Translations under genes and position numbers: made by a program | Assembly (NCBI GenBank): GCA_009908745.1 | Contig: JAAAOU010000337.1 | Coordinates: forward strand, 1-61,066 | Source of the DNA: Bacteroidota bacterium | GTDB lineage: Bacteria; Bacteroidota; Bacteroidia; Chitinophagales; Saprospiraceae | Reading direction: 5' to 3' | DNA length: 61,066 nt | The notes under the pieces: generated by a model | Database searches by the model: none | What the model was told of the DNA's origin: nothing | Seen by the model: only the letters and a program-made list of their open reading frames with translations | Shown here: piece by piece, positions 15,499 through 24,534 of the stretch | Layout: every line of letters starts with the position of its first letter | How positions within the stretch are numbered: position 1 is the first letter of the stretch

Positions 15499-17328
15499 TT
15501 ACCCCCATTTTTCCAGCACCCCACCTTTTTGGAAAAACCGGTTGGCCTTCCCTTCTGCTTCTTTATCGGTTACCAAAGGCGGGGCGTGGTGCGGCTTGAT
15601 ACGCGCATCGATCACCAGCGGGCCGCGGCAGCCCCAGTGTTTGTGCTCTACAAACGACTCTACGCCGTGGATGTCGTGCGAGGGGTTGGCGCGGGTAAAG
15701 GTGGCCCAGAGGAAGTTGTTGATGGGGCCGCTGAGGAAGTCGCTGTCGTCGCAGAGGACGATCATGGGGATGCCGGAGAGGTCAAAGGGCTGCAGGTAGT
15801 TGGCCAGTGCCATGGGGTCTTGATATGACAGCTCGTTCTCGAAGGGCTGGCCTTGAATGGCGAGTATGCCGGGCTGTACGAATTTTGGGTTGCTGAAGCC
15901 CAACGGCATGCTGAAGTCCTCAGGCAGCTTGGTGCTTAGTTCCCGCCGCTTGTCGCCGCAGCAGGCGACGATGACTTTGGAGCCAGCATTCCAGCCCGTA
16001 CCCGAGTAGTCTAGCGTATCGATGGTCGTCTTGGTCTGGAAATGCAAGTCGCGGGTCAGGTCGATGCGCTCCAGCACGTGGCGGAAGAAGCCGGGGATGT
16101 CGTGCGTGCTCAGGTTGGGCGCGTCCCCGTGGGCGGCGATGAAGAGGAACTTGGCCAGGGAGGTCTGCCCGGAGCCGATGATGCGGTTGGCCTGGGTGAG
16201 GATCTCCTCCGGCTTGCGCTCGCGGAAGGGCATGTAGCGCTCGCTGCCGATGGCCAAGAGCAGGGGGTGTACGCCCGCCGCGTCTACCGCGTTGATCTCT
16301 TTGATGCCGGGGAATTCCTGTGGTGTCAGCAGCTTGACCATCTGGTGGATGAGGTAGCCGAAGCTGGAATCCTCCTGCGGGGGGCGTCCCACCACGGTAA
16401 AGTGCCAGACGGCATCTTTGCGGTGATAGACCTTTTCTACTTCCATCACCGGGAAGTCGTGCTGCAGGCTGTAGTAGCCCAAGTGGTCGCCGAAGGGCCC
16501 TTCTGGTTTCTTTTCCCCCTTGCGGATGATGCCCGTGATGACGAAGTCCGCATCCGCCGAGAGGATATGCCCGTTTTTGCGTACATAGCGGAAGCGGCGC
16601 CCGCCCAGCATGCCGGCGAAGGTCAGTTCGGACAAGCCCTCCGGCAGCGGCATGATGGCGGCAAAGGCGTGGGAGGGCGGCCCACCGATGAAGATGGAGG
16701 CGCGGAAAGGCTCATCGCTCTCGTTGTACTGCGTATGGTGCACCCCGATACCCCGGTGAATTTGGTAGTGCATGCCTACCTCTTGGTCGGGGACATACTC
16801 GTTGCCGGAGAGCTGTATGCGGTACATACCCAGGTTGGACTGCATGATGCTGCGCTCGCTCGGCGGCAGGGTGAGCACCTGCGGCAGCGTCACAAAAGCC
16901 CCGCCGTCCATGGGCCATGATTTGATTTGCGGCAACTGGCTGACCGTTGTGGTGCCGTGCAGAATAGGTGCGCCCATCCGCTTTTGCATAGGCAGGGCAG
17001 AGACCGCGGTGAAAGGCGCGGAGAGGTAGCGGGTCGGGTTTTGAAAGAAATGTGCTGGGTCGGCTTTTAGCTCAATGACTTTCTGCACCTTTTCTATGGT
17101 GTGCCGGAAAAGGAATTCCGTGCGCTCAAAGGTGCCGTAGATGTTCGATAGGGCAGGGAAGGGGCTACCTTTGACGTTCTCAAACAAAAGCGCGGGCCCT
17201 TCGGCATCGTACACCCGGCGGTGGATGCTGGCGATTTCCAAATTGGGGTCAACTTCTTCTTTGATGCGGACGAGCTTGCCGTGGCGCTCGAGGTCGCGTA
17301 CGGCGTCCATCATGCTGCGGTGTGCCAT
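15499..17328 (-). CDS. UbiD-family prenylated-FMN decarboxylase (menaquinone-type)
   Basis: 609 aa. UbiD enzymes decarboxylate aromatic acids with prenylated FMN. The N-terminus has AVRDLERHGKLVRI and ALLFENVKGS; the active-site segment is EGPFGDHLGYYS (about 275-287); the central HYQIHRGIGVHH and GPPSHAFAAIMPLPEG blocks are typical. The length matches the long form common in Bacteroidota, where it is usually assigned to menaquinone synthesis, while the E. coli enzyme has about 490 aa. Menaquinone would feed the alternative complex III encoded nearby. Neither UbiX nor other mqn/men genes are adjacent, so the pathway is inferred. Confidence 0.87.
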   Translation of the reverse strand: MAHRSMMDAVRDLERHGKLVRIKEEVDPNLEIASIHRRVYDAEGPALLFENVKGSPFPALSNIYGTFERTEFLFRHTIEKVQKVIELKADPAHFFQNPTRYLSAPFTAVSALPMQKRMGAPILHGTTTVSQLPQIKSWPMDGGAFVTLPQVLTLPPSERSIMQSNLGMYRIQLSGNEYVPDQEVGMHYQIHRGIGVHHTQYNESDEPFRASIFIGGPPSHAFAAIMPLPEGLSELTFAGMLGGRRFRYVRKNGHILSADADFVITGIIRKGEKKPEGPFGDHLGYYSLQHDFPVMEVEKVYHRKDAVWHFTVVGRPPQEDSSFGYLIHQMVKLLTPQEFPGIKEINAVDAAGVHPLLLAIGSERYMPFRERKPEEILTQANRIIGSGQTSLAKFLFIAAHGDAPNLSTHDIPGFFRHVLERIDLTRDLHFQTKTTIDTLDYSGTGWNAGSKVIVACCGDKRRELSTKLPEDFSMPLGFSNPKFVQPGILAIQGQPFENELSYQDPMALANYLQPFDLSGIPMIVLCDDSDFLSGPINNFLWATFTRANPSHDIHGVESFVEHKHWGCRGPLVIDARIKPHHAPPLVTDKEAEGKANRFFQKGGVLEKWG

Positions 17329-17337
17329 TGGATGTTT

Positions 17338-17462
17338 TTAAGTTGAAAAGTTAAAAGGTTAAAAAGTTGGGAAAGTTGAAAGGTTGGGAAGGTTGAAAAG
17401 TTTATTAACAACCCATGTTAGTAGACAACTTTACAACCCTTTAACCTTGCAACCTTTGAACC
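17338..17462. repeat. Degenerate GTTGAAAGGTT-type repeat with inverted counterpart
   Basis: From 17338 to 17400 the plus strand repeats units such as AAGTTGAAAGGTTGGGAAGG. From 17427 to 17460 it reads the complementary type (AACTTTACAACCC, AACCTTTGAACCC). The two halves form an imperfect inverted repeat between the UbiD-type gene and the START-domain gene, both transcribed leftward. It may act as a terminator or processing site. Confidence 0.5.
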
Positions 17463-17470
17463 CTCTATCC

Positions 17471-18130
17471 TTACTTCAGAAAAGCCAAGCGCGCATTCTG
17501 GTACTTCGCCTCCTTCAGCTTATCCCGCATGCCTTTTACCGTGTTTGTTGGGCCATTGTCTACGACTAGATTGACGAGCCAAGCGGGGATGCTGCCGCCG
17601 GGGTCGGAATGCAGGCGGTAGGTCATTTGCACACGCTCGGCGGAGAGGGGGACGAGTTCGTAGTGAATGCTGAGGTCGTTGATGCGGACGATTCCTTTTT
17701 TGGCAGGCTTGTAATTGGGCAAGCCTTTTACGTCTATGTATACAGTGCGGGAATCAGGGTCTTGCCGCAATTGGCTTTGGGCGATAAAGTCGCGGTCGCT
17801 CATCGGCCAGGGGAAGTCGAGTTTGCAGTAATAAAGGCTGGACGTATTGGTAGACGCTTCTAGCCGGCGGGCTTCCAGGCATTTGTAAATCCATTCGTCG
17901 TATACGGGCACGTCTTTCAGTACGCTGACTACCGCGTCGAGAGAAGCGTTGAGGGTGGTTTCGATCTTGATCTCCTTGATGTCAGAGTCAGCTGCGTCTC
18001 TAAGGTATACTTTGAGGCCGTCGGTTTCGCGTGCCAATTTCCATGCTCCTTCCTGCGCGTTGGCTTGGCCACAAAAAAGCCACAAAATGTTGATAGCTAA
18101 AACTTTAGATAATAAAAAAGTATTTTGCAT
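17471..18130 (-). CDS. Secreted START-domain (lipid-binding) protein
   Basis: 219 aa. A signal peptide (MQNTFLLSKVLAINILWLFC to about QANA) is followed by a START/SRPBCC domain covering the rest. Supporting segments are WKLARETDGLKVYLRDA at the start, VYDEWIYKCLEARRLE, YCKLDFPWPMSDRDFIAQS, and the final helix NTVKGMRDKLKEAKY. START domains bind lipids or other hydrophobic ligands in a deep pocket. Similar bacterial proteins are common, but the ligand is unknown. A small hairpin (CGCCTA/TAGGCG at 18154-18170) lies just upstream of the start. Confidence 0.88.
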   Translation of the reverse strand: MQNTFLLSKVLAINILWLFCGQANAQEGAWKLARETDGLKVYLRDAADSDIKEIKIETTLNASLDAVVSVLKDVPVYDEWIYKCLEARRLEASTNTSSLYYCKLDFPWPMSDRDFIAQSQLRQDPDSRTVYIDVKGLPNYKPAKKGIVRINDLSIHYELVPLSAERVQMTYRLHSDPGGSIPAWLVNLVVDNGPTNTVKGMRDKLKEAKYQNARLAFLK

Positions 18131-18409
18131 TAGATTCGAATTTTTTAAATAAACGCCTAAATGCTAGGCGGGTTGCCGGACATTGCTATTTTTGCGGAAG
18201 CATTCGTGAAACACATCCCCGACCTTTTCCCATTGTACCCAAATGAAGACCCGTGCTTCCAGTTGAATAGCACACCTGGCATTAGTAGTGAAGGAACAAA
18301 GTGTCCGACCATTATACTAGGGTATTAAAATTGGCGATCAATTCTTGGTATCTAAATGGTGTTGTCAGGCTATACATGTATCCTTCACCACACGCAAGCA
18401 AAAAGCATT

Positions 18410-19315
18410 ATGCGACAGTACCACGACTTATTGCAGCATATTTTCTCACAGGGGGTACGAAAAGAGGACCGTACCGGCACCGGCACCATCAGTGTGTTCG
18501 GCTACCAAATGCGTGTGGACCTCAACGACGGTTTCCCCCTGCTTACCACCAAGAAAGTCCACTACAAGTCGGTCATTCACGAGCTGCTTTGGTTCCTGCG
18601 TGGGGAGACCAATATCCGCTACCTGGTACAAAACGGGGTGAATATCTGGAACGACTGGCCCTACCAGCACTACCTCGAAGCCAATGGCCTGGAGGAGCAA
18701 TACCCGAAGTACTCCCCAGAATGGAAAGCGGAAATGAAAAACTTCGTAGAGCGGGTCAAAGAAGACGAGGCTTTCGCCAAAAAATGGGGAGAACTCGGCC
18801 CGGTATACGGTAGTCAGTGGCGCAATTTCGAGGGCGTGGACCAACTGGCTGAAGTGGTGCAGCAAATCAAGGAAAAGCCGCACTCCCGCCGGCACATCGT
18901 CTCCGCCTGGAACCCAAAGGACGTACCGGTGATGGCTAAAGCGGGCCTGCCGCCTTGCCATGTGCTGTTTCAATTCTACGTGGCACAGGGCAAGTTGTCC
19001 TGCCAGCTGTACCAGCGCTCGGCGGACGTATTCTTGGGCGTGCCTTTTAATATCGCTTCGTACGCACTGTTGACGATGATGGTGGCGCAGGTCTGCGGCC
19101 TGCAAGTCGGCGAATTCGTCCACACCTTTGGCGATGTGCATTTGTACCTCAACCACGTGGAGCAAGCCAAGCTGCAGCTTTCCAGAGACTGCCGGCCGCT
19201 ACCGAAAATGGAACTCAACCCCGAGCGCCAGCAGCTTTGGGATTTTCAATACGAAGACTTCCAATTGCAAGGCTATGATCCCCACCCGGCCATACGGGCA
19301 CGGGTAGCGGTGTAG
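18410..19315 (+). CDS. thyA: Thymidylate synthase ThyA
   Basis: 301 aa. The start is the ATG at 18410 ([15 protein letters not shown]), matching the E. coli start; an in-frame GTG/ATG 18 codons upstream is rejected. ThyA converts dUMP to dTMP with methylene-tetrahydrofolate. Present are [18 protein letters not shown] (folate/phosphate site), the nucleophile in [29 protein letters not shown], and the C-terminal [13 protein letters not shown]. It is longer than the 264-aa E. coli enzyme because of an insert around [15 protein letters not shown], as in many bacteria and eukaryotes. A possible TATTTTTG promoter element is at 18187-18194, but without a good upstream TTG. Confidence 0.97.
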   Translation: MRQYHDLLQHIFSQGVRKEDRTGTGTISVFGYQMRVDLNDGFPLLTTKKVHYKSVIHELLWFLRGETNIRYLVQNGVNIWNDWPYQHYLEANGLEEQYPKYSPEWKAEMKNFVERVKEDEAFAKKWGELGPVYGSQWRNFEGVDQLAEVVQQIKEKPHSRRHIVSAWNPKDVPVMAKAGLPPCHVLFQFYVAQGKLSCQLYQRSADVFLGVPFNIASYALLTMMVAQVCGLQVGEFVHTFGDVHLYLNHVEQAKLQLSRDCRPLPKMELNPERQQLWDFQYEDFQLQGYDPHPAIRARVAV

Positions 19316-19486
19316 CCCCATTTGAAGCCATGGACACATATAAGAATTAAAATTTGTTCATGTTTTGTTTCGGGCAATAAAATTGGGCGTAAAGTGCCCT
19401 GTGGCTGCCCAATACAACGCAATGATTTCAAGGGTTAGCCGCTTAATTTAGAAGCAGTCTAAATAATTGGAGCTTTGCAAATTTTA

Positions 19487-19519
19487 TTGTTAGAATCAGT
19501 GTAGCGTATTCTATATTTG
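19487..19519 (+). promoter_or_regulatory. Probable promoter of the act operon
   Basis: TTG at 19487-19489 and TATATTTG at 19512-19519, 22 bases apart. This fits the Bacteroidota TTG / TAnnTTTG pattern with spacing at the long end. It lies 64 bases before the chosen actA start. Confidence 0.45.
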
Positions 19520-19583
19520 CGCTGACAATAGAATGACAGAACGCAATTGTCGATTTACCATAAAAAATTTAAGCGTTACAGAG

Positions 19584-21065
19584 ATGATATATAAGCAGTT
19601 GATGAGCCGAATACTCTTGCTTCTCTTTTTTGCGCTGTCCGCCACGGTGGTGGTAGCCCAAGAGGAAGCTAATGCACAGGCAGATGAAAGTGCTGCTGAA
19701 GCAGAAGCTAGCGCGGATGCAGGTGAAGGTGCGGTCAGTATTGAAGAAGGAAAAACCCTGTTTCGTAACTACTGCGCGACCTGCCACGCCAAAAACATGA
19801 AGGATGACCTGACCGGGCCGGCTTTGGGCGGCGTTGAAGAACGCTGGTCGGATTACCCCGAAGAAGATTTGTACCGTTGGATCCGGCAGTCGCAAGCCAT
19901 GATCGAAGAAGGGCACCCCCGTGCTGTAGAACTGTGGGACGAGTGGGGCCCAACGGTCATGAACAACTTCCTGAATCTCAGCGACCAAGAAATTGCCAAC
20001 ATCTTGGGGTATATCGATGCGGTATACACCGGGGCGCTGGACAAGAAAAAGCCGGGTGAGGCTACAGTTGACGTGGCTGCGGTGCAGGAAAAGCCTAACA
20101 ACACACCTTTATTTATAGCACTAGCGGTCATCTTGGGTGTTTTGGCAGTGGTGCTGGCGCGTATCGTTGCCAACCTCAACTACATGTTGCAGGTGAAAGA
20201 AGGGGACGAATCCGCCCGCCGCAAATCGCTGGTAGAAATCCTGACGAGCAAAGGCTTGATCGCTTTCGTCATCTTCGCACTAGTGGTACTCGGCGGTTAC
20301 ACCACGGTGAACAACGCCATCATGCTGGGGCGTCAGCAAGGCTATGCTCCGGAGCAGCCGATCAAGTTTTCCCACAAAACCCACGCGGGCTTGCAGAAGA
20401 TCGACTGCCAGTATTGCCACGACGGTGCACGCCGTTCTAAGCACTCGGTTATCCCGGCAGCTAATACCTGTATGAACTGCCACCGTGCCATCAAGGTCGG
20501 TTCTAAATATGGTACGGGCGAGTTGACGAAAATCTACGCTTCCCTTGGGTATGACCCCAGCTCTGATACCTATATTGAAGATTATGACAACATGAGCCGG
20601 GAAGAGATCGAGAAAGTCTACAAAAAGTGGATTGCCGATACCTATGTTAAAGAAAACGGCTCCCTTGACAGTGACGGCGAAGAGCTCATTGATGAGCAGT
20701 GGGAAGGTATTGTGACCTCCCTGACCAATGAGAACAAGCAGCAAATCCAAGGGCCGATCGAGTGGGTGCGCATCCACAACCTGCCGGACCACGTTTACTT
20801 CAACCACGCCCAGCACGTGTCAGTCGGTGAAGTGGAGTGCCAAACCTGCCACGGACCGATGCAAGAGTGGGAGGTTGCCAAGCAACACTCGCCACTGTCG
20901 ATGGGCTGGTGTATCAACTGCCACCGTCAGACGGAAGTACAATTTGAAGACAACGAGTACTATAAATCATATACCGGATACCACGAGGAAATCGCCAGCG
21001 GAGAACGCGACAAGGTGACAGTAGAGGACATCGGCGGCCTGGAGTGCCAAAAGTGCCACTACTAA
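19584..21065 (+). CDS. actA: Alternative complex III subunit ActA: multiheme cytochrome c with extra N-terminal heme domain
   Basis: 493 aa. It starts at the ATG at 19584 or 19602 (MSRILLLLFFALSATVVVAQ is the signal peptide); the ATG at 19533 seems too early. After an Ala/Glu-rich stretch comes a monoheme cytochrome c domain (CATCH at about 63-67), then two hydrophobic segments (about 172-195 and 220-240), then five CXXCH motifs: CQYCH, CMNCH, CQTCH, CINCH, CQKCH. The last five are the pentaheme ActA core that passes electrons in the quinol:cytochrome c oxidoreductase. The N-terminal heme domain makes it hexaheme. It is the first gene of the act operon. Confidence 0.93.
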   Translation: MIYKQLMSRILLLLFFALSATVVVAQEEANAQADESAAEAEASADAGEGAVSIEEGKTLFRNYCATCHAKNMKDDLTGPALGGVEERWSDYPEEDLYRWIRQSQAMIEEGHPRAVELWDEWGPTVMNNFLNLSDQEIANILGYIDAVYTGALDKKKPGEATVDVAAVQEKPNNTPLFIALAVILGVLAVVLARIVANLNYMLQVKEGDESARRKSLVEILTSKGLIAFVIFALVVLGGYTTVNNAIMLGRQQGYAPEQPIKFSHKTHAGLQKIDCQYCHDGARRSKHSVIPAANTCMNCHRAIKVGSKYGTGELTKIYASLGYDPSSDTYIEDYDNMSREEIEKVYKKWIADTYVKENGSLDSDGEELIDEQWEGIVTSLTNENKQQIQGPIEWVRIHNLPDHVYFNHAQHVSVGEVECQTCHGPMQEWEVAKQHSPLSMGWCINCHRQTEVQFEDNEYYKSYTGYHEEIASGERDKVTVEDIGGLECQKCHY

Positions 21066-21101
21066 TCCCTATTGTTGAGTTTAACACTGAAACAAGCAAA
21101 A

Positions 21102-24100
21102 ATGAAGAAACAAAATAACGGCGTTTGGATTGGTGTAGAGCAACTGCAGAACGATCCAGACTACCAAAAAGCAAGCAAAAACGAATTCACGGAACTTCCC
21201 GTGGTTGATGATCTGTCCAATGAAGGGGCTATGGACGCGAACGCTAGCCGCAGAGACTTTCTGAAGTACCTCGGTTTTGGCTTAGGGGCGGCTACTTTAG
21301 CGGCGGGTTGCGATATACCGGTAAAACGGGCTATCCCGTATGTAGTGAAGCCGGACGAAATCGTGCCGGGCGTAGCTACCTATTACGCTTCCAGCTTTGT
21401 GCAGGGCGGCGACTACTGCCCGGTGCTGGTAAAGACGCGTGAGGGCCGGCCCATCAAGGTAGAAGGCAACAGCTTGTCTAGCATCACCCAGGGCGGAACG
21501 AGCGCTAGGGCACAAGCCAGCGTACTAAGCCTGTACGACACGAGCCGCTTTGACGGTCCATACCGTGTAAAAGACGGCAAAGTACAACGTTCGGCCGACC
21601 GCAACGAAAAAGGGCCGAGCTGGTCCGAAATCGACCAGGAAATCAAGGAGAAGCTGACGGCTTCTTCCAATATTGTACTGCTCGGGCACACGAATATGAG
21701 CCCTACGAGCAAGCAAGCCATCGAAGACTTCAAGGCCGCTTACCCCAATGCGAAGGTGGTGACTTACGACCCGGTCTCGAGCTCTGCTATACTGGAAGCC
21801 AATGAAGCCAACTTCGGCCAAGCCGTCATTCCTGCTTACCATTTCGATAAAGCGGAGACCATCGTGAGCTTTGATGCCGACTTCTTGGGCACTTGGATAT
21901 CGCCAGTAGAATACGCGGCGCAGTACGCTAAGAACCGCCGCATCGAAGACCCGAAGAAAGGCGCAGCGCTTTCCCGCCACATTCAGGTGGAAAGCCAGAT
22001 GAGCCTCACGGGCTCTAACGCCGACAACCGGGTGATGGTCAAACCTTCCGAGCAGGGGGCGGCTATCGTAACCTTGTACAACGCTTTGGCCAGCAAGATG
22101 GGGCAACCCACCGTAAGCGGCCCGAAGTTGGATGGCGAAAAAAGCAAGAAAATCCAGCGTGTAGCCGACGAGCTGTACAGCAAGCAAGGCCGCTCACTGG
22201 TCGTTGCGGGCTCCAACAATAAAGGCGAGCAGATGCTGATCAACGGCATCAACAACATGCTGGGCAACTACGGCAAAACGCTGGAGTTCCAAAATGCCTC
22301 CATGCAGCGCCAAGGCCGGGACAAGCCGGTACGCGAGCTGGTACAGCAGATGAAGGCAGGAAGCGTCGACGCGCTCTTCGTCATGGACGGTGCCAACCCG
22401 GCTTTCGAATTGCCGGAAGCTGCCGCGTTTAGCGAAGCGGCGGGCAAAGTGAAACTGAAAGTATCCTTTTCCCAAGTGCCTAATGAAACCGTGGATGTTT
22501 GCGACTACGTGACGCCGACCCACCATTACCTGGAAAGCTGGGGCGATGTGGAAGCCAAGCGCGGCCACTACTCCCTGATTCAGCCGGCGATTGCTCCCAT
22601 TTTTGCGAGCGTAGGTCGCCCGGGTACTCGTCAGGCCGAAGAGAGCCTGCTGCGCTGGGCGGATTACGGTATCGCTGCCGACAACGGTGAGGTGCCGGAT
22701 TCCCTGAGCACAGCAAGCAAGCAAGAAACGACTAATCCTTACTACGATAAACTCAATGCGGACGCCGGGCAGTACTTCTACGAGTACCTGCGCGAAAACT
22801 GGCGCCGCCGCCTTTTCACACAGCAAAACCAATTTGCTACGTTTGAGGCATTCTGGGACAGTGCGCTGCACGACGGTATTTTTGAAGTAGAGCAACCGGC
22901 GGCAGTGGAAGTAGCACTTAGCGGCGACATGAACAGTGCGGCCCGTATGGTCCGTAAGCCTTCTAACGCGGAGTTGGAAATCTCCTTCTACGAAACGGTC
23001 AACCTAGGGGGCGGTACTTACGCCAATAACCCATGGTTGCAGGAAATGCCTGACCCCGTCAACCGCTGTGCGTGGGGCAACTACCTTGCCATCCCAATTG
23101 GTTGGGACGGCGGTAATGAATTTACCTCTTTCAAAGGCTTGAACCCGGATGAAGTGAAGGGTAAAGCGGATAAAGTAGAAGTATCCGTCAACGGCATTAG
23201 CCAAACCTGCACGGTAGTGCGTCAGTTTGGCCAGATGCACGGTACGCTGGCGTTGGCACTCGGCTATGGCCGTACCAATACCGGTACTATGGGCCGTGCC
23301 ATCGGCAACGACGTCGGTGTGGATGTCTACCCTTGGGTAACTTACGACGACAACGGCAACGTGCAGTACTACGCTACCGTAGAGTCTGTTTCTGACCGGG
23401 TGGCTGTAGAAGAAGAGTTTGCCTGTGTGCAGTACCACCACTCTATGGGGCTGACAGGTGTCGACCCGGACTCCGGCGAGGAAATCAATGTAGACGAAAA
23501 AACCGTCATGACCCTGGGCTCCGGTTTCCAAGGTGGCTTGACGGACCGTTCTATCATCTACCAAGGTAATGCTGGGGAGCTGGAAGAGCTGGTCTCCCAC
23601 GTTGAAGAGAAAAGGGCAGAGGCACAAAAGCTGAACAGCCATACGCTCTATCCTTACGAAGAATACAAAGAAGACGTTTACGGCCAGGGCCACCACTGGG
23701 GCATGCATATCGACTTGAATGCTTGCATCGGCTGTGGGGCTTGCCAAGTGGCTTGTATTGCGGAAAACAACGTGCCGATAGTCGGCAAGACGGAAGTAGC
23801 CCGCCACCACGAGATGACTTGGCTGCGTATCGACCGTTACTTCTACGGCGATTACGAAAACCCGAATACGGTTTACCAGCCGATGATGTGCCAGCACTGC
23901 GACAACGCGCCCTGCGAGAACGTCTGCCCGGTAGCAGCAACCAACCACAGTTCTGAGGGCCTCAATCAGATGACCTACAACCGCTGTATTGGTACGCGCT
24001 ACTGCGCCAACAACTGCCCGTACAAAGTCCGCCGCTTCAACTGGCTGGATTACACGACAGCAGACCTCTTTGGTGCCAACGAATCTGACGTGAACGGCGA

Positions 24101-24458
24101 AGAAACCATACCGTTCGGAGCAGACAACCTGACGCGCATGGTGCTGAACCCGGATGTTACGGTACGTTCCCGCGGTGTGATCGAGAAGTGCAGCTTCTGC
24201 GTGCAGCGCATTCAGGAAGGTAAGTTGACGGCGAAGCGCGAGCAGCGCCAACTGCGCGATGCAGACGTCAAGACGGCTTGCCAGACGGCTTGCCCGACCG
24301 GCGCCATCGTATTTGGCGATCTGAACGACCAAGACGGCGAACTTGCCCAGCGCGTAGAAAATCCGCTGAACTATCTGGTGCTGGAAGAGACCAACACGCA
24401 GGCAGCCGTGCGCTACCAAGCGCGTGTCAACAACAAGAACGAAGAACTCGATGCATAA
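21102..24458 (+). CDS. actB: Alternative complex III subunit ActB: molybdopterin-oxidoreductase-like and Fe-S fusion
   Basis: 1118 aa from the ATG at 21102 (MKKQNNGVWIGVEQ). A Tat-type signal is at about 48-70 (ASRRDFLKYLGFGLG), ending in AAGC. Residues about 70-800 resemble molybdopterin oxidoreductases; in characterised ActB proteins this part binds no molybdenum. Residues from about 870 form a ferredoxin-type four-cluster domain, with CIGCGACQVAC, CQHCDNAPCENVCP, CIGTRYCANNCPYK and the CSFC...CQTACP block. It relays electrons on the outer side of the complex. It follows actA by 36 bases. Confidence 0.95.
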   Translation: MKKQNNGVWIGVEQLQNDPDYQKASKNEFTELPVVDDLSNEGAMDANASRRDFLKYLGFGLGAATLAAGCDIPVKRAIPYVVKPDEIVPGVATYYASSFVQGGDYCPVLVKTREGRPIKVEGNSLSSITQGGTSARAQASVLSLYDTSRFDGPYRVKDGKVQRSADRNEKGPSWSEIDQEIKEKLTASSNIVLLGHTNMSPTSKQAIEDFKAAYPNAKVVTYDPVSSSAILEANEANFGQAVIPAYHFDKAETIVSFDADFLGTWISPVEYAAQYAKNRRIEDPKKGAALSRHIQVESQMSLTGSNADNRVMVKPSEQGAAIVTLYNALASKMGQPTVSGPKLDGEKSKKIQRVADELYSKQGRSLVVAGSNNKGEQMLINGINNMLGNYGKTLEFQNASMQRQGRDKPVRELVQQMKAGSVDALFVMDGANPAFELPEAAAFSEAAGKVKLKVSFSQVPNETVDVCDYVTPTHHYLESWGDVEAKRGHYSLIQPAIAPIFASVGRPGTRQAEESLLRWADYGIAADNGEVPDSLSTASKQETTNPYYDKLNADAGQYFYEYLRENWRRRLFTQQNQFATFEAFWDSALHDGIFEVEQPAAVEVALSGDMNSAARMVRKPSNAELEISFYETVNLGGGTYANNPWLQEMPDPVNRCAWGNYLAIPIGWDGGNEFTSFKGLNPDEVKGKADKVEVSVNGISQTCTVVRQFGQMHGTLALALGYGRTNTGTMGRAIGNDVGVDVYPWVTYDDNGNVQYYATVESVSDRVAVEEEFACVQYHHSMGLTGVDPDSGEEINVDEKTVMTLGSGFQGGLTDRSIIYQGNAGELEELVSHVEEKRAEAQKLNSHTLYPYEEYKEDVYGQGHHWGMHIDLNACIGCGACQVACIAENNVPIVGKTEVARHHEMTWLRIDRYFYGDYENPNTVYQPMMCQHCDNAPCENVCPVAATNHSSEGLNQMTYNRCIGTRYCANNCPYKVRRFNWLDYTTADLFGANESDVNGEETIPFGADNLTRMVLNPDVTVRSRGVIEKCSFCVQRIQEGKLTAKREQRQLRDADVKTACQTACPTGAIVFGDLNDQDGELAQRVENPLNYLVLEETNTQAAVRYQARVNNKNEELDA

Positions 24459-24466
24459 ATGCCGGG

Positions 24467-24488
24467 CCGGGGGCCTCGCTGCCCCCGG
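24467..24488 (+). other. Strong intercistronic hairpin, actB/actC
   Basis: CCGGGGGC (24467-24474), loop CTCGCT, GCCCCCGG (24481-24488): a perfect 8-bp GC stem 9 bases after the actB stop. No T-run follows, so it is more likely an mRNA stability or processing element than a full terminator. Confidence 0.65.
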
Positions 24489-24534
24489 TAGCTGCATGGA
24501 TTAAAATTCTATAACTTATAACGACTCTATTATA

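Noticed and set aside
16042-16920. 292-codon ORF antisense to the UbiD-type gene
   Set aside because: Composition is that of an opposite-strand shadow; the sense gene has clear family motifs.
18187-18194. Promoter for thyA at TATTTTTG
   Set aside because: The minus-7-like element is good but no TTG lies 19-22 bases upstream, and the leader would be about 200 bases. Left as a note only.
23004-24497. 497-codon ORF antisense to actB
   Set aside because: It lies fully opposite an unambiguous gene with perfect Fe-S motifs. Long antisense frames are common in GC-rich coding DNA.
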